Source of the DNA: Cyanobacteria bacterium SZAS-4
GTDB taxonomy: Bacteria; Cyanobacteriota; Vampirovibrionia; Obscuribacterales; Obscuribacteraceae
NCBI GenBank assembly: GCA_018266255.1
Contig: JAFEAT010000010.1
Span: 248,001-312,000, forward strand
DNA length: 64,000 bases
Reading direction: 5' to 3'
A model generated the notes under the pieces. The model was not told the origin of the DNA and ran no database searches. It worked only from the letters and a program-made list of their open reading frames with translations. Positions 17,848 through 27,220 of the stretch are shown here, piece after piece. Numbering within the stretch: the first letter of the stretch is position 1; every line of letters begins with the position of its first letter. The translations under genes were made by a program, and so were the position numbers.

Positions 17848-18531
17848 TTATTTCAGCGCGTTAATCTGACGTTGCATCAGTTTTGCGTCTGCTTGCAGTT
17901 TTGCGTTCTTATGTATGTGCGGTAAAAGTTGATCCAAGTTTTTCTGTGCTTCAGCCTTTTGCTTGGAACGAATTAGATCAAAAATGAACTTGCGGCGACA
18001 CTCGTTGGCTTGGTCCGAGTTTGCTCCCCAGCGAGCTATCTGCAAAGGTAACTCCTTTCTGTGATAGTTCGCGCATTGCGCATCTTTCCTGGCTTGATAG
18101 CAGAGCGCGGCAGCAAAGTTGTAGGCTGTTGCGAGGCGATAATTCTGCTTTCCTAGTGCTTTTTCTGCGCCTGTTACCCAGTGGTCTGCTAAAAACGTTT
18201 GATTGCCTCTTAGCTTGCTTGTCGTGCGATCGTCGAATTCCATTATCGCCAGACCTTGATTCATCAATTCGCCGATGTTTGTTTCGCTACCGGCAATTTC
18301 TAAAACTTCGCCCCAATCTTGGTCAGCCTCATCGTCTTGAGCAGCCAGGTAATGCCGTTTAAATCGATCGAAGCTTTTCGAGTAGAGCGCCTTGCGAATC
18401 TTGGGATTCTCTGCGGCGCGGGCATCTAGCGCGGCACCGACCTCCGAATACAGATCTCCCTGTGCCTTTACTGGACCGGTTAGAAACGCGCCTGCGATCA
18501 GTGTAATGAGGAGACGACTGAACAGATGCAT
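17848..18531 (-). CDS. Secreted protein of unknown function
   Basis: 227 residues with a signal peptide (MHLFSRLLITLIAGAFLTG...KAQ, cleavage ~residue 24) and a helical, TPR-like C-terminal part (YRLATAYNFAAALCYQARK, KAEAQKNLDQLLPHI). Two Cys flank a helix pair (ALCYQARKDAQC). ATG 18531 has TAAGGTGAG just upstream, overlapping the stop region of the lipase-like gene only six bases away. The two are therefore an operon and probably work together outside the cytoplasm. Confidence 0.75.
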   Translation of the reverse strand: MHLFSRLLITLIAGAFLTGPVKAQGDLYSEVGAALDARAAENPKIRKALYSKSFDRFKRHYLAAQDDEADQDWGEVLEIAGSETNIGELMNQGLAIMEFDDRTTSKLRGNQTFLADHWVTGAEKALGKQNYRLATAYNFAAALCYQARKDAQCANYHRKELPLQIARWGANSDQANECRRKFIFDLIRSKQKAEAQKNLDQLLPHIHKNAKLQADAKLMQRQINALK

Positions 18532-18537
18532 CTCACC

Positions 18538-19938
18538 TTACTCGTGGGCGATCTTATTTGTCGATTGATCGAACTGCAAAAGGTCAGAGAGCATCCAGTC
18601 GAAGATATGCTTGGTTCCTGCCTCTGGCTCCATTTCGTCACGAATTTCTGATGACGCATTCAACGGTCTGTAACCATCGATGAATGTCAGATGATCGATG
18701 TTGCGGAAGACTCTGGCCAGGTGCACATCAGTAGCAGACTTCAGTTTCGGCAGTTCTGATTCGTGCACAAGAGCCGCATTAGCACAAGCTTCTTGTGGCA
18801 AAAAGACAGCGCTGGAAACCGGTGTAATGCCGTCATTGAGTTGATAAACGAATGGAGTTCCAGTTTTATTTTGAATATCTTTCGCGGCAATAATCGTGCC
18901 CATATCGCGGTTAAGCCACTTCAGCACTGGATGTTCGCGTCCAAAGTGCGATGGGATTTTGACCGAAAGCAACGTATATGGTGCCATGACAGTGGTATCA
19001 ATCTTTCTCTTAGTGTCAGGCATCATGAATGGATTAAGGAGATACCCACTGTAGGTAATCAGCTTCTTTTTGTCGAACGGCTGGCTGTTCAGTTCAGCAA
19101 GACGCGTGTTCGCTTCACGTTTGACTGTCAGATCGCCTTTAGGACCGAGCGGCAAGCTTGAATGGAAGTAGCCTACATTTGGAATGGAAGCGTCTGCGTT
19201 ATCCCAACCGAAGTCGCTTACTAGTCCAGAGTTTTTGCGGAAATAGTACTTATAGGCCAGAGAGTGATCGATGCGTGTCCAGGGGAACGATAAATTCTTG
19301 TAGACGCTGTATTGGAGCCAATCCATACAGAATATAGGTGAGCCTCTGAAGGGCGTGCCGAGTGTGAAAGCCAGACGGATTGCGTTGTCTGTTGCCTTGT
19401 CGTGCATTCCTTCATAAACCAAATTGCCGCCTATGCTAAGGGCCAAAATGGTGATGGGGCGCTTCTGTGAAGCGTTATAAAGTGATGCAATTGCGCTCTG
19501 GAAATCTGGAATTGTTTTGACTGTCGACAGGGAATCGTGGCGTAACAGGTAGACTTTGTACTTGCTGTCGAAGTCCGCGTTGCTCGTAAATTTCTTGATA
19601 ATTTTTGTCCAGCGGAAGGCTGGGTAATATTCGCCTCTTAATCCGTGCACGAAAAGGAACGGACTGCGGTCTCCTAGGGGTTTATCGTCCCGTTGATACA
19701 CTTGAGCAGAGGTCGGTCTCTTCTTAAGTGCTTTCTTAAGGGGAAGCGTCGGAAACTCGTTTTTAACGAAGCTTACATTGCTCGAAAGCGGCAGCTGGCT
19801 TGCCACAGAGACTGTTTCAGCTGCGCTAGAGACGGCTGCTTGAGTCGAACCGAGCAGGCTGGCGCAAAGAAAAGACAACACGGCGCCGCGCATGGTGAAA
19901 TTTTTTGCAGAATGGTACATTAGGCTAGGATTTTGCAT
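18538..19938 (-). CDS. Exported lipase/esterase-like alpha/beta hydrolase
   Basis: Up to 466 residues with an N-terminal signal region (MRGAVLSFLCASLLGSTQA). The oxyanion-strand motif is FLFVHGLRGEYYP (~94-106), the nucleophile elbow LALSIGGN (S168, with Ala in place of the first Gly as in some lipases), and the acid region NDGITPVSS. The catalytic His is likely H416 (NIDHLTFIDG). It probably hydrolyses an ester in the periplasm or outside. The start is uncertain among ATGs at 19938, 19920 and 19893; none has a clear ribosome site. It is divergent from the GT28 gene and leads an operon with the 17848 secreted protein. Confidence 0.78.
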   Translation of the reverse strand: MQNPSLMYHSAKNFTMRGAVLSFLCASLLGSTQAAVSSAAETVSVASQLPLSSNVSFVKNEFPTLPLKKALKKRPTSAQVYQRDDKPLGDRSPFLFVHGLRGEYYPAFRWTKIIKKFTSNADFDSKYKVYLLRHDSLSTVKTIPDFQSAIASLYNASQKRPITILALSIGGNLVYEGMHDKATDNAIRLAFTLGTPFRGSPIFCMDWLQYSVYKNLSFPWTRIDHSLAYKYYFRKNSGLVSDFGWDNADASIPNVGYFHSSLPLGPKGDLTVKREANTRLAELNSQPFDKKKLITYSGYLLNPFMMPDTKRKIDTTVMAPYTLLSVKIPSHFGREHPVLKWLNRDMGTIIAAKDIQNKTGTPFVYQLNDGITPVSSAVFLPQEACANAALVHESELPKLKSATDVHLARVFRNIDHLTFIDGYRPLNASSEIRDEMEPEAGTKHIFDWMLSDLLQFDQSTNKIAHE

Positions 19939-20022
19939 TTTAGGTTGGGGAATCTCGTGCAGTATCCTACCGTGCCTCGAAAAAAATAGCCAGTTGGCTG
20001 CTCTGGGGAATCTTTAGAAACA

Positions 20023-21231
20023 ATGGCGAAATTCAAAATCGCACTCTTCTTTTCCGATACCGGCGGAGGTCATCGCAGCGCAGCAGAAGCGATTGAGGCT
20101 GGCATCCAGGAGATAGCTGCTAACGATGCACTTGGTCACGAATTCGAAATAGTTACAGAAAACATCGTCGAGCATAGTCATCCGCTCAACCGTAGGTTCG
20201 TCGATCTCTACAACTACTTGCTTCGTCACAATCAACAGGCGATGCACTTTTATTACTGGTTTATCAACGTATTCAAGCCCAACGACTCAGAGCTCGGTTA
20301 CAAGATGTGTGGGTCGTATGTTGAGAAGCTCCTTATCGACACGGAACCGAATGTGGTTGTATCGGTTCATCCGATGACAAATCAATTCATCGCCCGTGGA
20401 CTGGAAGAAACTAAGCTCAATCTCACAACCAAGCTTGTAACAGTAGTGACGGATCCCAACGGCGATTTTTGGAAAGGCTGGGCGTGCTCATCTGCTGACC
20501 TCACGATTGTGCCGAACGAGTTGGGCCGAGACCAGCTCATTGCCTGGGGTGTGCCGTCACAGAAGATTCGTGCGTTGGGCATGCCAGTCCATCCAGATTT
20601 CCTCAAGCCGCCGACTATGGGTAAAGAAGAATTCAGGCACCATCTTGGACTTCATCGCGATCGGCTCACTATCTGCATCAACGCTGGTTGGGCTGGTGGT
20701 GGCAATATGATGGAAATTTATCGCCAGTTGTCCAAAGTGCAGAAACAGATCCAGGTGATTTTCCTCTGCGGACACAATCGATCGCTCTATGAAATGGCTA
20801 AACGACAGGCTCGTAAATCAGATATTCCAACAGCTGTTCTTCCGTTTCACGACAGAATTTCAGATTTGATGAGCGCAGTTGATTTGATGGTCACCAAAGC
20901 TGGTGGCTTAACCACGTTCGAAGCAGTAGCGAAACGATTGCCGATGGCTGTCGACATGATCACTAAACCGATGCCGCAAGAGCTAGGCACTGCAACCATA
21001 TTGATTGAGAATGGCTTGGCTCAAGGTGTTCGTCAGCCCGAAGACATTTGCAAGATCGTCGAAGAGTTTGAGCCAAATCCAGATCGCGCGAACATGAAAC
21101 TTCCGCAGAATCTATGTCTCGATCGTGCCGGCGCTGTTTACGACATCGCCAGAGCGATCATGAGCTATTGCGATCCGCTCTATCAGCCAAATCCCGAACA
21201 TCGACCAACAGTCGAACACATCACTCAGTGA
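20023..21231 (+). CDS. GT28 glycosyltransferase, MGDG synthase/UgtP-like
   Basis: 402 residues, opening with the MGDG-synthase N-domain signature FFSDTGGGHRSAAEAI. The C-terminal nucleotide-sugar region is TKAGGLTTFEAVAKRLPM, typical of GT28 (MurG/MGD/UgtP). It is expected to transfer a hexose from a UDP-sugar to diacylglycerol at the inner membrane, making glycolipid. Plant MGD and Bacillus UgtP share this fold. Product sugar and number of additions cannot be read. An alpha/beta hydrolase starts seven bases after its stop, so the two are probably co-transcribed. It is divergent from the lipase-like gene. Confidence 0.85.
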   Translation: MAKFKIALFFSDTGGGHRSAAEAIEAGIQEIAANDALGHEFEIVTENIVEHSHPLNRRFVDLYNYLLRHNQQAMHFYYWFINVFKPNDSELGYKMCGSYVEKLLIDTEPNVVVSVHPMTNQFIARGLEETKLNLTTKLVTVVTDPNGDFWKGWACSSADLTIVPNELGRDQLIAWGVPSQKIRALGMPVHPDFLKPPTMGKEEFRHHLGLHRDRLTICINAGWAGGGNMMEIYRQLSKVQKQIQVIFLCGHNRSLYEMAKRQARKSDIPTAVLPFHDRISDLMSAVDLMVTKAGGLTTFEAVAKRLPMAVDMITKPMPQELGTATILIENGLAQGVRQPEDICKIVEEFEPNPDRANMKLPQNLCLDRAGAVYDIARAIMSYCDPLYQPNPEHRPTVEHITQ

Positions 21232-21238
21232 TGCGTCC

Positions 21239-21991
21239 GTGAAGTTAAACGTCACGACCGCAGGTCATGTGGATTTCAATAAAGGAAATCACTCCGATGT
21301 GATTCTCATTCACGGCACCGGTTCTGGTGCTGAAATGTGGCAACCTCAAGTCGAGATGCTTGTCTCCAAAGGCTATCGTTGCTTCGTTCCAGATTTGCGC
21401 GGACATGGACTAACGTCAGACCCTGGCGAACACACGGATATCGAAGTTCATATTCAGGATATTTTGGAGACGCTCAAAGACTTAGACATCGAGTATCCCG
21501 CGATTTTCATTGGACATTCTCTCGGTTCAATCATTTCGCTAACGCTGGCAGAGCGGCAACCGGAGCTATTCCAGCAAGTCTTTGCGGTGGGAATGCCGGG
21601 TAAAGTTTTGCCGCCTGTTTCCATAGCGTTTCGACTTTTTCTCAATGCGCCATATGAAAAGCTCCGCGGAACCACCTTCCACGACCGTCTGCCCTGGCGC
21701 CCGCGCACGATGATCAGTACTCATCGTAATGCCCTCACGCAAATAGTCGATAACTTCGAATCTCTAGATTTTGTATCACGGGGGCTGGAAGTCACATGTC
21801 CTGTGCATTTTGCAGTGGGGCGCTGGGATCCAGTGGCACCGCATTATTTTGTAGAGAAGATGCACCGCGCGCTTCCAGGTTCAACGTTGCATGTGTTCGA
21901 GTGGGCCGGACACAATATGATGGACCAGTATCCGCAGCAATTTAACGACTGGCTGTCGCGCTATTTGAAAGACCACAAGCGGGCTAAGTGA
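21239..21991 (+). CDS. Alpha/beta hydrolase
   Basis: 250-residue cytosolic alpha/beta hydrolase with a complete triad: GHSLGS (S94), GRWDPVAP (D197) and EWAGHN (H225), plus the oxyanion strand VILIHGTGSG. It starts with GTG seven bases after the GT28 stop, so it is likely translated from the same message. Pairing with a glycolipid synthase suggests an acyl-ester or lipid substrate, but the family is too broad to say. Confidence 0.83.
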   Translation: MKLNVTTAGHVDFNKGNHSDVILIHGTGSGAEMWQPQVEMLVSKGYRCFVPDLRGHGLTSDPGEHTDIEVHIQDILETLKDLDIEYPAIFIGHSLGSIISLTLAERQPELFQQVFAVGMPGKVLPPVSIAFRLFLNAPYEKLRGTTFHDRLPWRPRTMISTHRNALTQIVDNFESLDFVSRGLEVTCPVHFAVGRWDPVAPHYFVEKMHRALPGSTLHVFEWAGHNMMDQYPQQFNDWLSRYLKDHKRAK

Positions 21992-21997
21992 GGTTTT

Positions 21998-22042
21998 AGC
22001 GCTCTAACAGCTCGGTCTGTTTTTACCGAAGCTTAGTGCGCT
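21998..22042. terminator. Imperfect hairpin between convergent genes
   Basis: The arms AGCGC.CTA..AGC.CGGT and ACCG..GCT.TAG.GCGCT pair over about 15 bp with small bulges, around a T-rich loop. It spans the gap between the hydrolase stop and the stop of the convergent TPR gene. T-tracts are weak on both sides, so it may be a poor bidirectional terminator. Confidence 0.45.
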
Positions 22043-23865
22043 TATTGTAGCTTCAGCGCGCTCTTCATCCAGCCCCAGAAACTTTGCGATTTGCCCATTA
22101 GATCATTCACCGCGAAAGCTGGCTGCGTCGAAGGTTGCTCTGTTTTAACGATGTTGGTTGGCTGCTCCTGCTCATTTGCCTTTGGCATCAATTTTGCCAA
22201 TAACGAGAGATTGTAGAGCAAATCGTCCGGTGTCAAAATGTCTGGGCGGCGCTGTTTAACGACCTCCTGTGCATCCCGAGGCAGGTAGATAGTTCTGCGC
22301 ACAGTTTGTCCATCCGAAAGGAAGAGAGTCGCTTCACCACTCTCTTCCGAGAACATGAACGCTTCCCCATCCTTCAATGTGCCGGTGCCGTGGTCTGCTA
22401 AATAGCGCAGTCTGACTGACCAGGGGTCGTCGCTATTTGGTGCTATTACTGGCTTGTATGGTTTTTGCTCGTCTGCTGTTTGCGGGGCGTGCGCGTCATT
22501 GCCGGTGGTGGCGCTACCGCTGTGGGTATTAAACATCGACGAACCAAGTGTGGGTAAGTTGGGGATTTGAAAAGGAGTTTTCCCCACACCTGATATGGCG
22601 GCATTAGCCAGTGCCGCCACTTTCTCTATGATCTGCTTGGGCTGATCGGGCTTTTCGAAAGTCTCGATTTGCGCAGGCACATCGCTGGCTTGTTCCGATT
22701 TCAACGGAGGAATGCTGCGCACGTCAGCGGCACCAGGTTTATCGTTGTCATCGTCTTCAGTAATCGGAGGAGGCGCTGGAGGCGCTTCGTTAGCGTCATC
22801 CTGCGGCGTCTCAAGTGCCGTCATGAAGCGCGAGAACCAATTTTTCTTCGAACGCCTCGATGCCTTTTCCCCAACCTTTTTGGTCGTTTCGTGTGACTCA
22901 GATTTGCTTTCGTCAGGAGGTAGAGCGGGTAAATTTGCAGCGTCCAGGCTTGCCGTGACGGTCTCGTCTTTGACCGCTGCCGCTGTGGTTCTGGTTTCGG
23001 CTAGTTTGCTCTCAGGAAAGAGCATGTGCAGTGGATTTGGCATGTGCAGTCCTAAGACTGAATTAGCGTCTGCTGTGGCAGTTTTCGGTTCGAGTATTTG
23101 AACTGTGTCTTTGTCAGCTGACTCAATTTTCTGTTGCGCAACTTTTCTGTTCTTGTTGCGCGCGCCAGTTTTTTGTTCAGCTTTGCTGAGGGTTTTAGAA
23201 GCGGCCTTTGTCGCCGCAGTTGTCTGCCCGACCGTCAGCCGAGACACGCCATTGGCAATGTTTTCGGGTAAGAGTGTGTGGAGCGATTGCAATACTGTAG
23301 GTGGTGGAAACTCGTCTTCTTCGATCTTGTCACCACCTTTAGTGGCAACGCTGATTCCCAGGGACTGGCCCAACTGTTGCATGGCTCCGCCGACATTGCC
23401 CTGCTGAATCTGCACCGTCGCCAGCAGCATGCGCCCTTCTGTGAAGTCGGGCTTTAAAGCCAGGGCTTGTTCTAGTGATGACTGAGCTAATTTGAGATAG
23501 CCTCTATCTCTGAAGATCAAAGCCTGTTCGTAGAATGCTTTTGTCAGGCGCGGATTTTCTTGAGTTGCTTTCAAGAATTCGACGAGGGCTCGCGATTTAT
23601 CACCCTTCTGTTTGAAGTACATTGCCTTTTGATAGTGGCTGTTTGGATAGGATGCTCGAGCTTTTTTCTTGAGATTTCGCGTCAGTCTAACTGTAGAAGT
23701 TTTTGGCAGCACCACTTTTGGTGCGAGTGGCAACGTCGTCACTCCTACGGCGAGCGGCCGTTTTGTCGTGGAGGCTGATGGGACGCCATTATCCTGGGCG
23801 ATAGCATTTGTACATGCCAGTGCGCACGATAGTGGTATGAGGATATATCCAGTCGACCTATTCAA
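22042..23865 (-). CDS. Secreted TPR protein
   Basis: 607 residues with a signal peptide (GYILIPLSCALACTNAIAQ) and two to three TPR units (~80-170: YQKAMYFKQKGDKSRALVEF, AFYEQALIFRDRGYLKLAQ). A long Pro/Ala/Glu/Lys-rich disordered stretch (~180-480) follows. A compact C-terminal domain contains WSVRLRYLADHGTG and a DGQTVRRTIYLP strand. The reading starts at TTG 23865 with only a weak ribosome site; no in-frame ATG is near. Probably a periplasmic or surface scaffold; no enzyme motif is seen. Confidence 0.75.
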   Translation of the reverse strand: MNRSTGYILIPLSCALACTNAIAQDNGVPSASTTKRPLAVGVTTLPLAPKVVLPKTSTVRLTRNLKKKARASYPNSHYQKAMYFKQKGDKSRALVEFLKATQENPRLTKAFYEQALIFRDRGYLKLAQSSLEQALALKPDFTEGRMLLATVQIQQGNVGGAMQQLGQSLGISVATKGGDKIEEDEFPPPTVLQSLHTLLPENIANGVSRLTVGQTTAATKAASKTLSKAEQKTGARNKNRKVAQQKIESADKDTVQILEPKTATADANSVLGLHMPNPLHMLFPESKLAETRTTAAAVKDETVTASLDAANLPALPPDESKSESHETTKKVGEKASRRSKKNWFSRFMTALETPQDDANEAPPAPPPITEDDDNDKPGAADVRSIPPLKSEQASDVPAQIETFEKPDQPKQIIEKVAALANAAISGVGKTPFQIPNLPTLGSSMFNTHSGSATTGNDAHAPQTADEQKPYKPVIAPNSDDPWSVRLRYLADHGTGTLKDGEAFMFSEESGEATLFLSDGQTVRRTIYLPRDAQEVVKQRRPDILTPDDLLYNLSLLAKLMPKANEQEQPTNIVKTEQPSTQPAFAVNDLMGKSQSFWGWMKSALKLQ

Positions 23866-23966
23866 CGCAATCCCGCATGGCTAGTGGATTTCAAACATCT
23901 AAATAGACGTTTGCGTAGCTCCAAACTAACGCAATCTGTGACTATTTTCAAGCGGAGAGTTTCAAC

Positions 23967-24452
23967 TCAAGACTTGATGAAGCATCTTTCTAATTTGCGG
24001 AAAAATAGAATCCAAGAAGGTTCGTTCATCGATTTGAGCGGCCAGACGAGAATTGTTTTCATACCGGCTCGTTGTCCGCCCCAGACATCTGTCAGAGGGC
24101 GATCGCCGACAACGACGACTTCGTCTGCTCGCAGTTTGAACATTTCAAGTACTTGTAAGAAGAGCTTGGCGCTTGGTTTTGCAGCGCGGCCAAGCACAAT
24201 CATGTTGAGGTGTTCTTGTACCTGTTTTATATATGGATCGTTTTTGTTATTGCTCACTACGGCGAGCTGAAAGCGTGCCCGCGCAAGCTCGAGCCACGTT
24301 GCTGTTTCGGCAGTGATTTTGCCCGAACGCGGCGCCATGATTGTGCTATCGAGGTCGAAAATTATGCCCTTGATACCGTCTCTGACAAGCATGTCGAGGT
24401 CGATATCGGTCACATCACCGTCGAGTGGATAGGTCGGTCTGAGGAATACCAT
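23967..24452 (-). CDS. YqeG-family HAD phosphatase
   Basis: 161-residue HAD type IIIA phosphatase. Motif I is IIFDLDSTI, motif II VVSNN, the Lys is in AKPSAKLF, and motif IV is VVGDRPLTDVWGG. The start LRPTYPLDGDVTDIDLDML is typical of YqeG. The physiological substrate in this family is uncertain; plant and cyanobacterial relatives include phosphatidylglycerophosphate phosphatases, so a lipid role is possible. ATG 24452 was chosen; a TTG two codons upstream (24458) has GGTGA at better distance. It is divergent from uppS. Confidence 0.85.
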   Translation of the reverse strand: MVFLRPTYPLDGDVTDIDLDMLVRDGIKGIIFDLDSTIMAPRSGKITAETATWLELARARFQLAVVSNNKNDPYIKQVQEHLNMIVLGRAAKPSAKLFLQVLEMFKLRADEVVVVGDRPLTDVWGGQRAGMKTILVWPLKSMNEPSWILFFRKLERCFIKS

Positions 24453-24585
24453 GTTCAAAGAATATTCACCGGCGCCGGTTCTGTCCAGAGCCAGTCACAC
24501 GAAACCCGTATTTTTTGAAACAGTCTGTTCACTGACAAAGCTTCGGCTCACTGTGCCGGTTACAATGAAGTTGATACTAATCGAG

Positions 24586-25362
24586 ATGAACACGGGCTTG
24601 GCTAAAGCGCCATCTAAGCAGAAAGTCGACAACAAACTATCCGCCGAGCGTGAAAAAGCAGGCGGTGCTTTGCCTCTCGACCACGTTGCCATTATCATGG
24701 ACGGCAATCGTCGCTGGGCTGCAGACCGTAGTCAGCCCCGGATGATGGGTCACAAAGCCGGCGTAAAGACTCTGAAGCATCTGGTGCGCCACGTCGGCAA
24801 CTTGCAGTTGAAGTTTTTGACAGTTTACGCATTTTCAAGTGAAAACTGGCAACGAAGTAAAGAAGAAGTCGGCTTTTTGCTAGATCTCTTTCAGAATGTT
24901 CTCGTTACCGAGTTGGAAGAGTTGGCTGAAAACAACGTAAGGCTGACGTTCCTGGGCGATCTACTGCAGCTACCGGAAAGTTTGCAGGCCTCGATGCGGC
25001 GCGCTATGGAGAAGACCAGCGCCAACACTGGACTGGCGTTGCAAGTAGCAATCAACTACGGCTCGCGCTTGGAAATTACTGAAGCTGTGAAAAAAATCGG
25101 TCAAGAGATAGTTGCTGGAAGGCTGCAGGTCGACGAAATAACCGATGAATTGATTAGCTCGCATCTTTATACGAATGGAATGCCTGATCCCGCTCTGCTC
25201 ATTCGCACAGGCGGCGAAATGCGACTATCGAACTATCTGCTCTGGCAAGCCGCATACACCGAACTCTACGTGACACCAATACTCTGGCCAGATTTCACAC
25301 CAGAAGAGTTCGATAAGGCGATCGTAGAATTCTGCTCACGCCAGCGTCGCTGGGGCACCTAA
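24586..25362 (+). CDS. uppS: Undecaprenyl diphosphate synthase (isoprenyl transferase)
   Basis: About 258 residues of a cis-prenyltransferase that builds the C55 lipid carrier for peptidoglycan and surface polysaccharide from farnesyl diphosphate and IPP. It shows HVAIIMDGNRRWA, the YAFSSENW motif and the C-terminal RTGGEMRLSNYLLWQAAYTEL region, all family signatures. Starts are possible at ATG 24586 or ATG 24565; neither has a strong ribosome site, and longer readings run into the divergent YqeG gene. It converges on the SLH gene with five bases between. Confidence 0.93.
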   Translation: MNTGLAKAPSKQKVDNKLSAEREKAGGALPLDHVAIIMDGNRRWAADRSQPRMMGHKAGVKTLKHLVRHVGNLQLKFLTVYAFSSENWQRSKEEVGFLLDLFQNVLVTELEELAENNVRLTFLGDLLQLPESLQASMRRAMEKTSANTGLALQVAINYGSRLEITEAVKKIGQEIVAGRLQVDEITDELISSHLYTNGMPDPALLIRTGGEMRLSNYLLWQAAYTELYVTPILWPDFTPEEFDKAIVEFCSRQRRWGT

Positions 25363-25367
25363 AAACT

Positions 25368-27110
25368 TTATTGCTGCGGTGGGTAATACCCAGGCGGCGG
25401 CTGCTGTGCTGGGTACTGCGGCGGCGGGTAACCCTGCGGAGGCGCCGCATATCCTTGTGGATAGCCACCATACTGTTGCGGATAAGGCGGTGGATAAGAT
25501 GGTGCTGCGGCTGCCACTTGCATGTTGTCGGTCAACTGCACAGGCAACGAAGAGCCTGCCTTGATTTTAATCTCCGAGCCTTTGCGCACACCCGCGCCAA
25601 CTAGTCCAACACCGCCACCAAGTGCGGTGCCGAAGGCCGCTCCCATTCCTGTCGAACGTCCCACTTGCCCGCGACCTGTCGCGCCGACGATAGCACCAAG
25701 TGCGGTGCCAAGTGCCGCGCCCCCGCCAGCTCCAACACCTGTTGTAAGCAAGCTCTTGCCGACGCGACCGCCAGTTGTGCCACCGGATAGATTCAAGTTA
25801 TTCTCATCGATGGAAGCGCTGAGAGGAATTTTGCGTCCATCAGGTGTTTCGACAGAAGTAAACTTGATGTCGATCTTTCCATTCGCTCCAAATTTGAAAC
25901 GTTTGGCGGAGACGACATTTGTCACACTTCCCAGCACTCTGCTTCCCGCCGGAACGACCTCTACGCCGCCCGACAGAATGGGAGAAGCGAGGGTGGCCTC
26001 CACTGGTTCACCAACGACTGTAGTTTCGGAATCAAGACCGTTCTTGAGAGATGCTTGAAATTTCGTGCCTGTTGCGACTGTGGCGACACGTCCTTGTAGC
26101 GGTGCACTTGGTGGCGGATATGGTGCTTGCTGGGCATACCCGCCTTGTAGCGGCGGATAGCCCTGGTTTGGCTGTACGTAAGCGCCTGTTTGATATGGAG
26201 GTGGAGGCGGATATTGAGGTTGATATTGCGGCGGCGCCGCTTGATACTGAGGTGGCGGTGGAGTGTAGACTGGTGGCGGACTGGCCGCAGTCTGTTGAGT
26301 TACTCTTCCTTGAAATTGTTGCGGCGGATATCCGTAGCCAGGCGCACCGTACGCCGGTGGTGCTCCGCCATATCCAGGTTGACTGTAGCCTGCTGCGGGG
26401 CTTCCCGTAGCGGCCGCAGGCGCTTGTGAAGCGGGTGCGTCAGCGGCTGCCAGTGCCTGATCGGTCGTATCCTGAATCGTCTGATGTGTCACATATTGAT
26501 TCAATCGGTAAAGAAGAGCCGCAGCATCACCGCGTGAACATATCTTTGTCGCCTCAATCAACTTCGGATTTGGACCGATGACAATCTTGGCGATAGTCGC
26601 TTGTGCGATACCAGTTTTCGCCCACTCTGGAATTTTATTCTTATCGGTATACACGGACAGAGCCTTATCGATAGCAGCTTTATCCGGCGTCGGTGCATTC
26701 AAGGTGCGGGCGATAATCGAAATCAAATCCGCTCTTTGTATTAGTTGATTTGGTCTGAAACCATCGGCGTAGCCAGAGATGTAGTTGTTCTGCCGAATGA
26801 TCTCGACGGGTTTGTAGCACCAGTCAGTCGTCTTCACATCGGCAAAGCTAGGTTTGGACGAAACGGGCTGCGAATCCAAGCCGAGCACCTTGACCAACCA
26901 GTAGGCGAAAACGGCTCGCGTCACCGGCTGACCGGGTAAAAATTTGCCATCAGGCTCGGCTCCGATCACACCTTGATCCGACAACATATTGATGTACTTT
27001 TCCGACCAGACGCCAGGCACGTCGATAAAGCGCGCAGCAAGAGCTGACTGAGCAATAAGAGAGCAACAGATGGTTGCGGTTATAGACTTAAGTACAACAG
27101 ATGAACGCAT
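25368..27110 (-). CDS. SLH-domain surface protein with Pro/Gln/Tyr-rich linker and glycine-zipper domain
   Basis: 580 residues: signal peptide (MRSSVVLKSITATICCSLIAQ...ALA), three SLH repeats (~26-205; FIDVPGVWSEKYI, FADVKTTDWCYKPVE, YTDKNKIPEWAK), then ~160 residues rich in Pro, Gln, Tyr and Gly. A beta domain follows (ATLASPILSGGVEVVPAGSRV), then a glycine-zipper-like stretch (LLTTGVGAGGGAALGTALG) and a second Pro/Gln/Tyr tail. SLH repeats bind secondary cell-wall polymer or peptidoglycan, so this is an envelope-anchored protein. SLH domains are common in cyanobacterial outer-membrane proteins, but no porin barrel is seen here. ATG 27110 was chosen for the signal peptide. Confidence 0.85.
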   Translation of the reverse strand: MRSSVVLKSITATICCSLIAQSALAARFIDVPGVWSEKYINMLSDQGVIGAEPDGKFLPGQPVTRAVFAYWLVKVLGLDSQPVSSKPSFADVKTTDWCYKPVEIIRQNNYISGYADGFRPNQLIQRADLISIIARTLNAPTPDKAAIDKALSVYTDKNKIPEWAKTGIAQATIAKIVIGPNPKLIEATKICSRGDAAALLYRLNQYVTHQTIQDTTDQALAAADAPASQAPAAATGSPAAGYSQPGYGGAPPAYGAPGYGYPPQQFQGRVTQQTAASPPPVYTPPPPQYQAAPPQYQPQYPPPPPYQTGAYVQPNQGYPPLQGGYAQQAPYPPPSAPLQGRVATVATGTKFQASLKNGLDSETTVVGEPVEATLASPILSGGVEVVPAGSRVLGSVTNVVSAKRFKFGANGKIDIKFTSVETPDGRKIPLSASIDENNLNLSGGTTGGRVGKSLLTTGVGAGGGAALGTALGAIVGATGRGQVGRSTGMGAAFGTALGGGVGLVGAGVRKGSEIKIKAGSSLPVQLTDNMQVAAAAPSYPPPYPQQYGGYPQGYAAPPQGYPPPQYPAQQPPPGYYPPQQ

Positions 27111-27220
27111 TTGCAATCTCGCGGTGTGGCATGCTTCCTGGAGTCGTTGCGTAACTACAATATACCCACAGTTGCCTACTTTCCGCCCAAGCAAAAGGGC
27201 AACAAGGCGCGAGCAATCGC

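Noticed and set aside
17585-17869. 94-codon plus-strand frame upstream of aspS
   Set aside because: Begins in the loop of the hairpin, Cys/Arg-rich; the opposite-strand 51-codon frame looks more like protein.
25522-26058. 178-codon plus-strand frame opposite the SLH gene
   Set aside because: Pro/Ser/Thr-rich reading caused by the Gly-rich codons of the SLH protein on the other strand.
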